A stretch of DNA of 35,378 bases from positions 1 through 35,378 of the forward strand of contig JABXHR010000002.1 in the NCBI GenBank assembly GCA_013373515.1, in the 5' to 3' direction. The position numbers and the translations under genes were made by a program. This DNA comes from Gammaproteobacteria bacterium. Lineage in GTDB: Bacteria; Pseudomonadota; Gammaproteobacteria; JABXHR01. The notes under the pieces are model-generated. The model had not been told where the DNA came from and made no database searches. It saw only the letters and a program-made list of their open reading frames with translations. Below, one piece after another: positions 26,931 through 35,378 of the stretch. The stretch's first letter is position 1; each line of letters starts with the position of its first letter.

Positions 26931-29900
26931 ACTCGTTCATCAATCTATTGCGCGCACGCGAGAGGCGACGGTATCGATTCTTGGCATCACCGATCCCGGG
27001 CTCAGAGCGCATCTAGTCGAACGACTATCGAATGACGTCCATGCCGCGGAATCGATGTTGGCGTCTCCCCTGTTTGAACACACCTTTGGTTGGGAACCGG
27101 GTGACCTAACTTTGGATCAGTTATCTGGCTCACTGTTAGACGAGCAGACAGTCAAAGCGTTATCCGAAACGGATAATCCGGACTACCGTTTTGATCGCGC
27201 GATGAAACCTTACAAACATCAGTTGACTGCTTGGCAGGCATTAACCGACAACACACCAAAATCAACCGTGGTTACGACCGGTACCGGCTCAGGTAAAACT
27301 GAGTGTTTTATGGTACCTATCCTGAATGACCTGATCCGTGAGCAAAGCGAAGCCGGTAAACCGTTAGTAGGTGTTCGGGCCCTCTTTCTCTACCCGCTGA
27401 ACGCCCTGATAAATTCTCAGCGTGAACGACTCGATGCATGGACAGCACAACAAGGTACCAAAATTCGTTACTGTCTGTACAACGGCAATACAGAGCAGCT
27501 CGAGAGTAAGAAGCGCAAAGAGCAGCGTTTAAAACCCAATGAAGTGATGTCTCGCGAGTTGATGAGACGAGAGCCGGCGCCGATTCTAATGACTAACGCG
27601 ACCATGTTGGAGTACATGTTGGTGCGTCAGGATGACGAATCAATATTCAGCTTATCTCGCGATGCAGAATCACTGCGTTGGATTGTTCTCGATGAGGCGC
27701 ACACATACCTTGGATCTCAGGCTGCTGAGATATCGTTGTTACTCCGACGTGTCGTCGCGGCATTTGGTAAACGCGCGCAAGAAATTCGGTTCATTGCGAC
27801 ATCAGCCACTATTGCAGGCGAGGATGCCAACGACGCGCTTCGTAGCTATCTGGCCTCTCTTGCAGGTGTGCCGGAGTCTCAAGTGGTTGTAGTGACAGGT
27901 AAGCGCACAATTCCGATGCTAGAGCATAGCCCGCCGGAAGACTTGATGCCCTTTGAGCGCGTGCGTGTCATCGATGCAGATCAAGAAGTATCCGCTGCTC
28001 GCTACAAAGCTCTGTCAAATCATCGATTAGCCTATCTCGTGCGCAATCAGATTTTGAACGCGAGCTCACCCCAGAGCCTCGCGGATATACTCGAATCCGT
28101 GGGCGAGATGCTCAGGGGAGCGACACCGACAGAACAACAGAACGAGCTGTTTCAGTGGATCGATCTAATGACAGCTACTCGCCCTTCAGCGGATAAAGAA
28201 CCTTTTCTAAAGCTGCGCGCGCATTTGTTTCAGCGAATGCTCCATGGCCTGTGGACATGCGTGGATCCGAACTGCTCCTACAAAACAGAACAGTTGGCGA
28301 AGTGGCCCTTCGGATATGTCTACACCAAGCAGCGTGCGCATTGCGAATGTGGTGCACCCGTCTATGAATTTGCGAGCTGCAATGAATGCGGTACACCTCA
28401 CATCGTCGCAGAAGATGCGTACGGAAAACTGAGACAAGTCGCACCGTACGTTCAAGACGAATTCTCTCTGCAAGATGATTCAGTAGACTCGCTTGATGAA
28501 CAATCCTCTGCGTCGATTCACAGTGCTGTTCAGCCACTGATTATCGCGCCTCGTGCCAACTCTCATTATCAGCCTTTGTCGCTAGACCTTGAGACTGCGA
28601 CACTGGCGAGTACTTCTGCGACTCGCCAAATAGAGATACATCAAACCATCGATACCGAAGCACGGTGTAGTGAGTGTGAGTTCGCGGGCAGAGCCGGTGG
28701 ATCCTTCTTGCGAAAGGCGTATCTCGGTGCCCCGTTCTATGTAAGTAATGCCGTTCCAACAGTACTCGAGTTCTGTCCTGATCCCGTGGGTGGTAATAAC
28801 CCTGCAGCACTACCTGGCCGAGGACGCAAACTCATCACTTTCACGGACAGTCGTCAGGGTACGGCTCGTATGGCCGTTAGAATGCAGCAAGAGGCCGAGC
28901 GTTCACGACTGCGAGGATTAGTCTTTGAAGTGCTTCGCAACGCACAGAAGCGAGCTGATTCTGAGACAACTAATGTGACCCCAGCTGTAAGTATCGACGA
29001 GCTCAGAGCGAGTATTGCGGCACTCGAGGCAGCCTCACAGTTCGCAATAGCCGATCAACTTAAGAAACAGCTTGCGGCGGCAGAAAATATGGGCACACGC
29101 GCTGCGCAGGTTTCGATTGAGTGGTCTGATATGGTCGCCGAGTTGGCAGCCACAAACGATATGATGTACTCCATTCTCAAGTACAATCGATATACCAACC
29201 CACAGTTGTTCCCAGAACAAGGCGGTGCTAAGCAGCTAGCGGCTCTTTTACTGCTTCGTGAATATGCACGTCGACCTAAAAATCAAAACAGCACTGAGAC
29301 GCTGGGGCTTGTTGAAGTTGGGTACCGCGGGATTGATAAGCTCACCAAGCTACCGGATAGATGGTCCGAGACTGTAGCGCCCAATTACTTAACCGGTGAG
29401 TCCAAGACACTAACACTTGAAGATTGGCATGACTTTTTAATTGTTGCACTCGACTTCTTTGTTCGCGAGAACACTTTCTTAACGATCGATCGGGATGTGC
29501 AGCAATGGATGGGCGCCCGTTTTACGCCGAAGAGTCTGTTACCGCCGGGCTCTGATGATTCAGGTTCAACGCAGATTGTCGCCTGGCCCTCCTGTAATGA
29601 AAAAGGTGGCCAACACCGTTTGGTGAAGATATTAGCGGCTGGAGCAGGGTTCGATCTCGCTAACAGTCTGCATCGGGATATCATCGATCGTTGGCTAAAA
29701 ACAGCATGGGAAGAGTTGGTTCGATGCTCGTTGCTACAGAGTATCAATGATGGCTATCAATTAGCGCGAGCCAGCATGACCTTTCAGTTTCCCCGCAAGG
29801 GATATGTGTGCCCAGTGACGAACCGATTGTTCGCTCGTACCTTCAGAGGCATTACGCCCTACTTACCAAATCGTTTCGATCCTAAAAAGTTCAGCTGTGT

Positions 29901-32900
29901 TGAGGTACATTTGCCGAACTACGCTGAATTCGCGCCATCTGGGTTGTTAACCAATAAAGTCACTGAGATACGCCAACTGATAGACGGCAATGAGGCTGTT
30001 CATTCACTTAGAGGTGCATCGCTGTGGACGGATATTTCAGATCGAACGGTTGAGGGTGGGTATTACTATCGAACCGCTGAACATTCAGCTCAACAAGCAT
30101 CGCAACGACTCGAGCGATACGAGGAAGATTTTAAGTCAGGGCAGATCAACGTATTGAACTGTTCCACCACGATGGAGATGGGCGTTGATATTGGCGGTAT
30201 TTCGGCCGTGGTCATGAACAACGTCCCACCCCACCCTGCCAACTATTTGCAGCGTGCTGGACGTGCCGGGCGACGTTCTGAGTCGTTGGCGGTTTCTTAT
30301 ACGCTGTGTAAAGCTGATCCGCACAATGCTCGAGTGTTCAACGATCCGAAGTGGCCGTTCACTAAACGCATTCCAGCCCCTGTCGTGACATTGAGTGCAG
30401 CCCCTTTAATACAACGGCATGTAAATGCCTATCTATTGGCCGCGTTCCTGCGTGCTAGTGGTGGCTCGAACGATAGTACCAAGCTCAATGCGCTCTGGTT
30501 CTATGGCGGGTTGGAAAGCCGAGCAAGCCGTTTCATTCAGTGGTTAAAAGACACTTCATTCGATCAGAACAGTGACCTTATCAACATACTCAAAGGTACG
30601 GCGTTGCAGGCTCACTCAATTCCGGAATTATTCGAGCGCGCGTCGGATATGATCAAGGTGCTCGAGCAGCACTGGAAGACAGAAGCCGGTCAGATCGAAA
30701 GCCGTTTGAAAGGCGCACTTGAGGAACCCTACAAACGAGCCCTAGAACATGAAAAAGCACGTCATGAAAATGAGTACCTATTAAAGGATCTGTCCGCGCG
30801 CGCTTTCCTTCCCGGTCATGGATTCCCAACCGACTTGGTAACACTCAATACCGCAAATATTGAGGACTTTTCGGCTCGGCGTGCCACCACCGTTGATTTG
30901 GGGCGCGAGGATAACATCTTCACTTTCAAGGCCGAACCCAGCCGAGGTCTTTCAATGGCGCTAAGAGAGTACGCACCCGGTTCAACGATTGTGGTAGACG
31001 GTCGTGTTTACCGATCTGCTGGCGTCAAACTACAAGATTACCAACAACCCGGAAGCAGCAGCCTCAAATTCGATTTGGCTTGGCGCTGCACCCACTGTGG
31101 TACGACGGGATACTCAGAGTACGCCTACTCAGCGGATGACAACTTGCAATGTCATGAGTGCGGTTCCGAAATACGTCCTGCTGAAAAACGACGAGTGCTG
31201 CGCCCGATGGGCTTTACGACAGACTTCTGGGAAAACACGACCAACAATGTGACCTCACAAGTGTTTATGCCCATCGTCGCGCCAAGAGTTCGCGTTGAAG
31301 GCCGTCAATCGTCCATGCCTGATCCTGCTTGCGGTTTTGTTCGCTATGGTGAGGATGGTCACATCTTTTACCAGTCTGAAGGCCAATACGGTAACGGCTA
31401 CGCAGTTTGTCTAAGCTGCGGTCGAGCAGAATCAATGACCGCCAACGGTCATGTACCTGATCAATTACGCGCGGATCGCGATCATCGCCCAATTGGCGGT
31501 TTATCCGGCTCCTCTCAGCTACGTAATTGCTCTGGAGAGTCAGTGATGCAGGATATTTTCCTCGGCTACGAAACCAGAACGCATGTGCTTGAATGGGTAC
31601 CTCGAAACCCTATCAACGGCTCATGGTTATCTGACTCTGACGACGATCGCATAGTAGCGACGACCTTAGCAGTCGCTTTGCGAGATGAAATCGCTGAGTA
31701 TCTCGGTATTGAAAGCACAGAGATGGGCTTTTCTGTTCGCCAAGAGCGGGACACTGAAAACGGCGATGTGAGGCTTGTAGTTCAAGTGTATGACCAAGTT
31801 GCAGGTGGAGCCGGGTTCGCCCTTAGCGCGCTCAATAACCTTATGCTTATGGTTTCAGGCGCGATTGCGCGCCTGCAATGCGCTAATAACTGCGATACGT
31901 CCTGTTCAAGCTGTCTTGCTAGCAAGGATAGCCGTGTCGAGTTTGAACACATTAATCGACTGACAGCCCTAGATTGGCTAAATAATTCCCAGTACACCAA
32001 CTATCTTCAGCTTTCTCCTCCGCTCGATTCCATTGAAGATGCTAAATATTTCTGCCAGAAGCCCATCACTGAGCTCGTTTCCGGACGTCAGGCAATTAAC
32101 GTATCACATGTGTATCTAACTCTTGCTGGCGACCAAAAGTATTGGGAGTTAGGTTCCAATGAGGTACGCAAAGTTTTATCAGAACTTGTTTGGGGGAGGA
32201 ACATTCCGGTTACACTGCGTAGTGAAAAAGAGATTGACGACTCCTCACAAAAAGAACAGTTAATGTTGTTGGCTAGGTTGGGTGTCGGATTATGCATCGG
32301 AGGACATTCATCGCGTGAATTCTACCCTATGCTTCAAGCTGAACTTAAAGACGGTTCAGTAATCACTTTAGCAACTGCCGATATTTCCGAGTCTCACGGC
32401 ATATCATGGCTAACACAGAACTCAGTATCTCCATGGATTCATTCACAAACAATCGAAAAAGTGCGAGCCAAAAAGATTGATGCAGCGAGCTGGTTAGGTA
32501 GTAATTCAACAAAAGTGATCGAGTTAACTTCAAAATTAAATGGCCCAATCGAAAACTTTCCTCATCGCTTTGAGTCGTTGATCAAACATGAGGCACCGGC
32601 ATGGATGGCGAAACTCGAGCTAGATCCGGTTTTATCAATACACTACGAGGACCGCTACTTAAAATCACCGTGGTCAGCATTGCTACTTGCAGGAGTATTT
32701 TGGGTCTTCAAAAGTGACGCTCTCGAAAACGTCTCTATAACTACACATTTTAAAGATGATTACGGTCGACCGAAATGGCTGTGGGATAATTGGACTGAAT
32801 CAAGCGAGTACCTTACTGTGATGCCCAAATTATTCAATGCTATTACTCAAGTCCCATCCAAGATTGATTTGAAAAGTAATCTGAGCGATGTCTCTCATCG

Positions 32901-33132
32901 CCGATTACTCACCCTTACTCTACGATCAGGGAAGAAGGTTAAGTGTAGTTTCGACCAAGGAATGGGCTATTGGAATGTGCATGCACCCAACCCTAGAGAT
33001 CGACTGTTTGATTTTGGTGGGTCAATAGATGACCAGCTACGATGTTTTATTGATGCTTGGTCTAGAGTTAACGTAACCAACAGCGGTACATGGCCTACGC
33101 ACATTCTTCTTTATGATACTGAAGTCTCTTAG
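26911..33132 (+). CDS. druE: DruE-like giant SF2 helicase with DUF1998, Druantia type III
   Basis: A 2073-aa superfamily 2 helicase. Numbered from the ATG at 26911, motif I is GTGSGKT (124-130), motif II is DEAH (261-264), motif III is SAT (298-300) and motif VI is QRAGRAGRR (1114-1122), with MEMGVDIGG just before it. Cys clusters that look like zinc ribbons occur near 450-500 (CVDPNC, CECG, CNECG) and around 1390-1420 (CTHCG, CHECG). The DUF1998 signature follows: VAGGAGFAL (1630-1638) and Cys1657, 1661, 1665 and 1668. DruE is the shared component of all Druantia types. I prefer the ATG at 26911 because AGAGGA lies 10 nt upstream. An ATG at 26887 would add eight residues. Either start overlaps druH. 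The C-terminal ~380 residues are unassigned. Confidence 0.88.
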   Translation: MTGTITELVHQSIARTREATVSILGITDPGLRAHLVERLSNDVHAAESMLASPLFEHTFGWEPGDLTLDQLSGSLLDEQTVKALSETDNPDYRFDRAMKPYKHQLTAWQALTDNTPKSTVVTTGTGSGKTECFMVPILNDLIREQSEAGKPLVGVRALFLYPLNALINSQRERLDAWTAQQGTKIRYCLYNGNTEQLESKKRKEQRLKPNEVMSRELMRREPAPILMTNATMLEYMLVRQDDESIFSLSRDAESLRWIVLDEAHTYLGSQAAEISLLLRRVVAAFGKRAQEIRFIATSATIAGEDANDALRSYLASLAGVPESQVVVVTGKRTIPMLEHSPPEDLMPFERVRVIDADQEVSAARYKALSNHRLAYLVRNQILNASSPQSLADILESVGEMLRGATPTEQQNELFQWIDLMTATRPSADKEPFLKLRAHLFQRMLHGLWTCVDPNCSYKTEQLAKWPFGYVYTKQRAHCECGAPVYEFASCNECGTPHIVAEDAYGKLRQVAPYVQDEFSLQDDSVDSLDEQSSASIHSAVQPLIIAPRANSHYQPLSLDLETATLASTSATRQIEIHQTIDTEARCSECEFAGRAGGSFLRKAYLGAPFYVSNAVPTVLEFCPDPVGGNNPAALPGRGRKLITFTDSRQGTARMAVRMQQEAERSRLRGLVFEVLRNAQKRADSETTNVTPAVSIDELRASIAALEAASQFAIADQLKKQLAAAENMGTRAAQVSIEWSDMVAELAATNDMMYSILKYNRYTNPQLFPEQGGAKQLAALLLLREYARRPKNQNSTETLGLVEVGYRGIDKLTKLPDRWSETVAPNYLTGESKTLTLEDWHDFLIVALDFFVRENTFLTIDRDVQQWMGARFTPKSLLPPGSDDSGSTQIVAWPSCNEKGGQHRLVKILAAGAGFDLANSLHRDIIDRWLKTAWEELVRCSLLQSINDGYQLARASMTFQFPRKGYVCPVTNRLFARTFRGITPYLPNRFDPKKFSCVEVHLPNYAEFAPSGLLTNKVTEIRQLIDGNEAVHSLRGASLWTDISDRTVEGGYYYRTAEHSAQQASQRLERYEEDFKSGQINVLNCSTTMEMGVDIGGISAVVMNNVPPHPANYLQRAGRAGRRSESLAVSYTLCKADPHNARVFNDPKWPFTKRIPAPVVTLSAAPLIQRHVNAYLLAAFLRASGGSNDSTKLNALWFYGGLESRASRFIQWLKDTSFDQNSDLINILKGTALQAHSIPELFERASDMIKVLEQHWKTEAGQIESRLKGALEEPYKRALEHEKARHENEYLLKDLSARAFLPGHGFPTDLVTLNTANIEDFSARRATTVDLGREDNIFTFKAEPSRGLSMALREYAPGSTIVVDGRVYRSAGVKLQDYQQPGSSSLKFDLAWRCTHCGTTGYSEYAYSADDNLQCHECGSEIRPAEKRRVLRPMGFTTDFWENTTNNVTSQVFMPIVAPRVRVEGRQSSMPDPACGFVRYGEDGHIFYQSEGQYGNGYAVCLSCGRAESMTANGHVPDQLRADRDHRPIGGLSGSSQLRNCSGESVMQDIFLGYETRTHVLEWVPRNPINGSWLSDSDDDRIVATTLAVALRDEIAEYLGIESTEMGFSVRQERDTENGDVRLVVQVYDQVAGGAGFALSALNNLMLMVSGAIARLQCANNCDTSCSSCLASKDSRVEFEHINRLTALDWLNNSQYTNYLQLSPPLDSIEDAKYFCQKPITELVSGRQAINVSHVYLTLAGDQKYWELGSNEVRKVLSELVWGRNIPVTLRSEKEIDDSSQKEQLMLLARLGVGLCIGGHSSREFYPMLQAELKDGSVITLATADISESHGISWLTQNSVSPWIHSQTIEKVRAKKIDAASWLGSNSTKVIELTSKLNGPIENFPHRFESLIKHEAPAWMAKLELDPVLSIHYEDRYLKSPWSALLLAGVFWVFKSDALENVSITTHFKDDYGRPKWLWDNWTESSEYLTVMPKLFNAITQVPSKIDLKSNLSDVSHRRLLTLTLRSGKKVKCSFDQGMGYWNVHAPNPRDRLFDFGGSIDDQLRCFIDAWSRVNVTNSGTWPTHILLYDTEVS

Positions 33133-33332
33133 CTGATTAGCATTAAGTGTGGCAATGGCAAATCATTAATGTTACCAGTCTCACATTGATTATCTAAAAT
33201 TTCAGGTGGATTACTCACTGAATCTTGACTTTGCCAAATGTCGGTTTCGACAGCACATTTGTTAAGCAATAGTTGCCTGAGCTGCAGAATTGCAGTTCAG
33301 CAATTGCTCAGATCCGGTAAAACCAGCTTGAA
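33133..33332. other. Convergent gap between druE and vapC
   Basis: These 200 bp hold no supported gene. The notable element is a long hairpin at 33277-33311: outer arms CTGAGC / GCTCAG and inner arms AATTGC / GCAATT around a six-base loop, with a 5-nt bulge (TGCAG) on one side. It lacks a T-run but is placed where a bidirectional transcription stop would be expected. Confidence 0.4.
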
Positions 33333-33728
33333 CTATACCCAGTTTTCTAGCTCTAGCCCCTCTACCCTTTCAAATTCGCGCACGTTGTTGCTCACCAATA
33401 TCCAACCTAAGGCTTTGGCGTGCGCAGCTATCCAGAGATCGTTGTTTCCAATCATGTTTCCCTGTTTAGTGAGCTGTGAACGTATGTCACCATACTGCGT
33501 TGCAGTATCTGCAGACATTGGCAGCGCAGGAACACTGAGAAGCAGTTGCTGAATCACACCGAAAGCCTGCTCACTGTTTTGGCTTTTTGCTGCGCCATAC
33601 TCAAGCTCACCGAGAGATATGACTGACATTGCCACTGAACTTGGCTCCAGCGTCTCAAATTTTTGCAACACTGAGGGTGGGCGCTGCTTGAGTAAATAAA
33701 TAAGAATGTTGGTGTCGAGCAAGTACAT
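33333..33728 (-). CDS. vapC: VapC-family PIN-domain ribonuclease toxin
   Basis: A 131-aa PIN-domain protein with the acidic metal-binding set in place: Asp5 in YLLDTNILIYLL, Glu41 in ISLGELEYGA, Asp97 in GNNDLWIAAHA, and a final LVSNNVREF motif. VapC toxins cleave specific RNAs, often initiator tRNA or rRNA, to halt translation. The active site looks complete, so the toxin is probably functional. It begins two bases after the vapB stop, in the usual antitoxin-toxin order. Confidence 0.94.
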   Translation of the reverse strand: MYLLDTNILIYLLKQRPPSVLQKFETLEPSSVAMSVISLGELEYGAAKSQNSEQAFGVIQQLLLSVPALPMSADTATQYGDIRSQLTKQGNMIGNNDLWIAAHAKALGWILVSNNVREFERVEGLELENWV

Positions 33729-33730
33729 GC

Positions 33731-33958
33731 CTAAAACTCGACTCGCGCTTGCGGCATCTCATCAACTCTGCCCTCCTGCATAAAGTCATCTGGCATAGCG
33801 CCTAGCTTACTTAACGCCACGGCGAGGTTGGCAGGCCTGGGGCGAAGTACCAATTCATCGCCACGCTTAAAGATCTCTACCGTATTGACATCAAAGCGAA
33901 ATTCCTTCGGTATGCGGACCGCTTGGCTATTGCCGGATTGGAAAATTTTGGCTTCCAT
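33731..33958 (-). CDS. vapB: VapB-family antitoxin (AbrB/SpoVT type)
   Basis: A 75-aa antitoxin. The ATG at 33958 gives MEAKIFQSGNSQAVRIPKEF, the classic start of the swapped-hairpin AbrB-like DNA-binding domain of VapB. The longer in-frame extension to 34069 has no similarity and would run through the predicted operator. The C-terminal part (DDFMQEGRVDEMPQARVEF) should wrap the VapC active site. The complex normally represses its own promoter. Confidence 0.93.
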   Translation of the reverse strand: MEAKIFQSGNSQAVRIPKEFRFDVNTVEIFKRGDELVLRPRPANLAVALSKLGAMPDDFMQEGRVDEMPQARVEF

Positions 33959-33977
33959 AGGTGGCATCTCATTAATG

Positions 33978-33999
33978 TGTATACGGTTTAATATATACA
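33978..33999. promoter_or_regulatory. Putative vapBC operator
   Basis: The inverted repeat TGTATA-N10-TATACA lies 20 bp upstream of the vapB ATG in an A+T-rich patch that must contain the promoter. This is the expected place for VapBC autorepression. Confidence 0.5.
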
Positions 34000-34186
34000 T
34001 ATCAAAAAAATATTCAATAGTTGTTCGCTTAAGACACATCGTATCAATCAGCTTCGATTGAGAGAACAATCCGTTTCCAAATCTGCCCCCGCCCGCAAAC
34101 GCCCAGTTTAAGCGCTTTTCAGCCTGAACCCTGCACCTAGCCCGTTCTGTAAACTTGCAATGACCACCCTGCTTCCCAACTTTGTG

Positions 34187-34205
34187 GCCATATCTGCGCT
34201 ATGGC
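34187..34205. promoter_or_regulatory. Inverted repeat upstream of the globin-like gene
   Basis: The perfect inverted repeat GCCATA-N7-TATGGC ends 23 bp before the ATG at 34229, upstream of a good AGGAG ribosome site. It could be an operator or a 5'-UTR hairpin. I could not assign it to a known regulator. Confidence 0.35.
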
Positions 34206-34228
34206 GCAAACAGCTTTAGGAGATTGCC

Positions 34229-35005
34229 ATGACGGCGGCAACACAATTGAAATTCGATTATCCGCACCACCCAACGGCGGAGGGCTATATGACCCAATCG
34301 ATCAAAATGAAATATATGGAAGCGGCGATTAAGCAGCGCTTGCTGCCCGATGAGGCGTTTCGGATAGCCGATATTTTATCGCTCACAGCGGCCAATGATC
34401 CGAAGCAGCCGATTCAGTTTTGGCAGCTCTATAGCGTGGTGGGACAAGATTGGATTGTGGACCTTGTGACGCGCTTTTATCGGCGCGTGTTTGCCGATGA
34501 GGTGTGGTTTAAATCGGTATTTGAACGTGTGGGCGGGATGAATCGGCATGTGATGACGCAAGCTGGGATGTGGATTGATTGCATGGGCGGCGGTCAGGCG
34601 TATCACGGCGGCGAGTATCGGCTGAATTTTCATCACTATCACAATGCGATGGAGCTGATGAACGACAAAGGCGCAGCGCGCTGGGTGGAGCTGATGGTGC
34701 AAACGCTAAATGAACCCGATATTGACTGGACGGATGACCCGCGCGTGCGTGTGGCGCTCAATACGTTTTTGGCTTGGTTTATGGGCAAGTATGCGGCGGA
34801 TTTTAGCTTTAAAGATGCGTTTGACAGTGCATTTGGCGAGACAAACGGGCGTTATAAGCGACGCATTAACTTTTTGAAAATGAGCGAGGCTGAGATTGAA
34901 GCGCTGCGCTATGAGGAGTTATTTGATGCGCTGGAGGCACGCCGTGTGAAGGTGGATGAGGACATGACAAAGCAAATGTTGGTGAGCAAAGCATTGGCGT
35001 TGTAG
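34229..35005 (+). CDS. Truncated-haemoglobin-like (globin-fold) protein, 258 aa
   Basis: A soluble protein. Residues ~65-165 read like a truncated haemoglobin: the helix-B/E pattern WIVDLVTRFYRRVFADEVWFKSVFERV, then MNRHVMTQAGMWIDCMGGGQAYHGG, then HHYH (135-138), one of which is the probable haem-ligand His, and ARWVELMVQTL for the G helix. Truncated haemoglobins bind O2 or NO, or serve in redox chemistry. Unlike typical ~130-aa members, this has a ~60-aa N-terminal and a ~90-aa helical, charged C-terminal extension. A strong AGGAG precedes the ATG. The assignment rests on pattern only, so another helical family is possible. Confidence 0.6.
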   Translation: MTAATQLKFDYPHHPTAEGYMTQSIKMKYMEAAIKQRLLPDEAFRIADILSLTAANDPKQPIQFWQLYSVVGQDWIVDLVTRFYRRVFADEVWFKSVFERVGGMNRHVMTQAGMWIDCMGGGQAYHGGEYRLNFHHYHNAMELMNDKGAARWVELMVQTLNEPDIDWTDDPRVRVALNTFLAWFMGKYAADFSFKDAFDSAFGETNGRYKRRINFLKMSEAEIEALRYEELFDALEARRVKVDEDMTKQMLVSKALAL

Positions 35006-35018
35006 AGCAGATTGCTCT
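35004..35018 (+). other. Short hairpin at the end of the globin-like gene
   Basis: The perfect 6-bp inverted repeat AGAGCA-GAT-TGCTCT overlaps the TAG stop. There is no T-run, so it is at best a weak terminator or an mRNA end structure. Confidence 0.35.
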
Positions 35019-35020
35019 CT

Positions 35021-35378
35021 TGTCGTGCTTCGCACGATTCGCGGCAGCGGAATGCCGCTCCCACTTTTGGCGTTGTGCACTGCTGCGAAAGCCTCTGTGG
35101 GAGTAGCTCTCCGAGCTACGAATAGCTCTGTGTCGTGCTGCGCACGATTCGCGGCAGCCGAGTGCCGCTCCCACTTTGAGTGCTGTGCGCTGCTGCCTGA
35201 GCTTTTGTGGGAGTAGCTCTCCGAGCTGCGAATTGCTCTGTGTCGTGCTGCGCACGATTCGCGGCAGCGGAGTGCCGCTCCCACTTTGAGTGCTGTGCAC
35301 TGCTGCCTGAGCTTTTGTGGGAGTAGCTCTCCGAGCTGCGAATTGCTCTGTGTCGTGCTGCGCACGATTCGCGGCAGC
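35021..35378. repeat. 110-bp tandem repeat of paired REP hairpins (BIME), 3.25 copies to window edge
   Basis: Units begin at 35021, 35131, 35241 and 35351 (the last is cut by the window), an exact 110-bp period. Units 2 and 3 differ at only two positions; unit 1 has diverged more (about 15 differences). Each unit opens with a TCGTGC-N3-GCACGA hairpin. An inverted REP follows (TTCGCGGCA..TGCCGCTCCCAC), then a forward REP (GTGGGAGTAGCTC-TCC-GAGCT.CGAA). Both REPs share the GTGGGAG head and CGAA tail of Pseudomonas-type REP sequences. Such elements are mobilised in trans by RAYT (TnpA-REP) transposases, and none is in the window. ORFs across this region are repeat artefacts. Confidence 0.92.

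Noticed and set aside
33959-34069. Longer vapB start adding 37 residues
   Set aside because: The extension has no family similarity and would overlap the promoter/operator. The internal ATG gives the canonical VapB N-terminus.
9423-34228. Second copy of the ssrA 3' end as an attachment site
   Set aside because: I looked for the GGTTCAACTCCCGCC / CACCTCCACCA segments near the right border and found none. A computed search would be needed to exclude a short or degenerate copy.
34866-35365. Minus-strand open frames of 144 and 148 codons over the repeat array
   Set aside because: Their repetitive, Ser/Arg-rich products come from the 110-bp repeat and from antisense of the globin-like gene.
35021-35378. 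Possible CRISPR array
   Set aside because: The whole 110-bp unit repeats with no unique spacers, and the unit is made of REP hairpins.

Overview
The window looks like a chromosomal segment of a gammaproteobacterium. It carries a long single-chain PurL, a one-piece tmRNA with the tag ANDETYALAA, Tat- and Sec-exported redox proteins, and Pseudomonas-type REP elements. I cannot name the genus from sequence alone. By eye, the flanks (about 1-8.7 kb and 34.2-35.4 kb) are richer in G+C and in Ala/Gly codons than the block in between.

Left flank (1-8.7 kb), housekeeping and redox genes: the N-terminal part of a PQQ alcohol dehydrogenase (minus strand, runs off the edge); a MoaD/ThiS-like sulfur carrier translationally coupled to an unknown 97-aa protein, both ending in Gly-Gly; a 64-aa helical protein with its own promoter and terminator; an outer-membrane barrel protein; a Tat-exported MsrP (YedY) coupled to a META-domain lipoprotein; a small unknown ORF; purL; and ssrA (tmRNA) with a strong terminator.

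Defence island (8.8-34.0 kb), starting directly after ssrA: at its left border lies a ParD antitoxin whose ParE partner is a clear pseudogene. Next is a complete type I BREX operon on the minus strand, transcribed brxR-brxA-brxB-brxC-pglX-pglZ-brxL. Divergent from it is a two-gene system on the plus strand, a 1115-aa DruH/YjiT-like protein and a ~2070-aa DUF1998 superfamily 2 helicase (DruE), which is the type III Druantia layout. The ~180-bp region between brxR and druH holds a well-placed brxR promoter whose -35 box is covered by a perfect inverted repeat, so one WYL regulator could control both systems. A VapBC pair closes the right side. No integrase or transposase is visible.

Right flank (34.2-35.4 kb): a truncated-haemoglobin-like protein followed by three and a quarter copies of a 110-bp tandem unit. 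Each unit is a pair of opposed REP hairpins (a BIME).

The most unusual point is brxL. Its N-terminal and AAA+ ATPase parts are those of BREX BrxL, but its last ~145 residues resemble the phospholipase-D-like C-terminal domain of the eukaryotic ESCRT-associated protein MITD1, not the Lon-protease-like domain usually described for BrxL.
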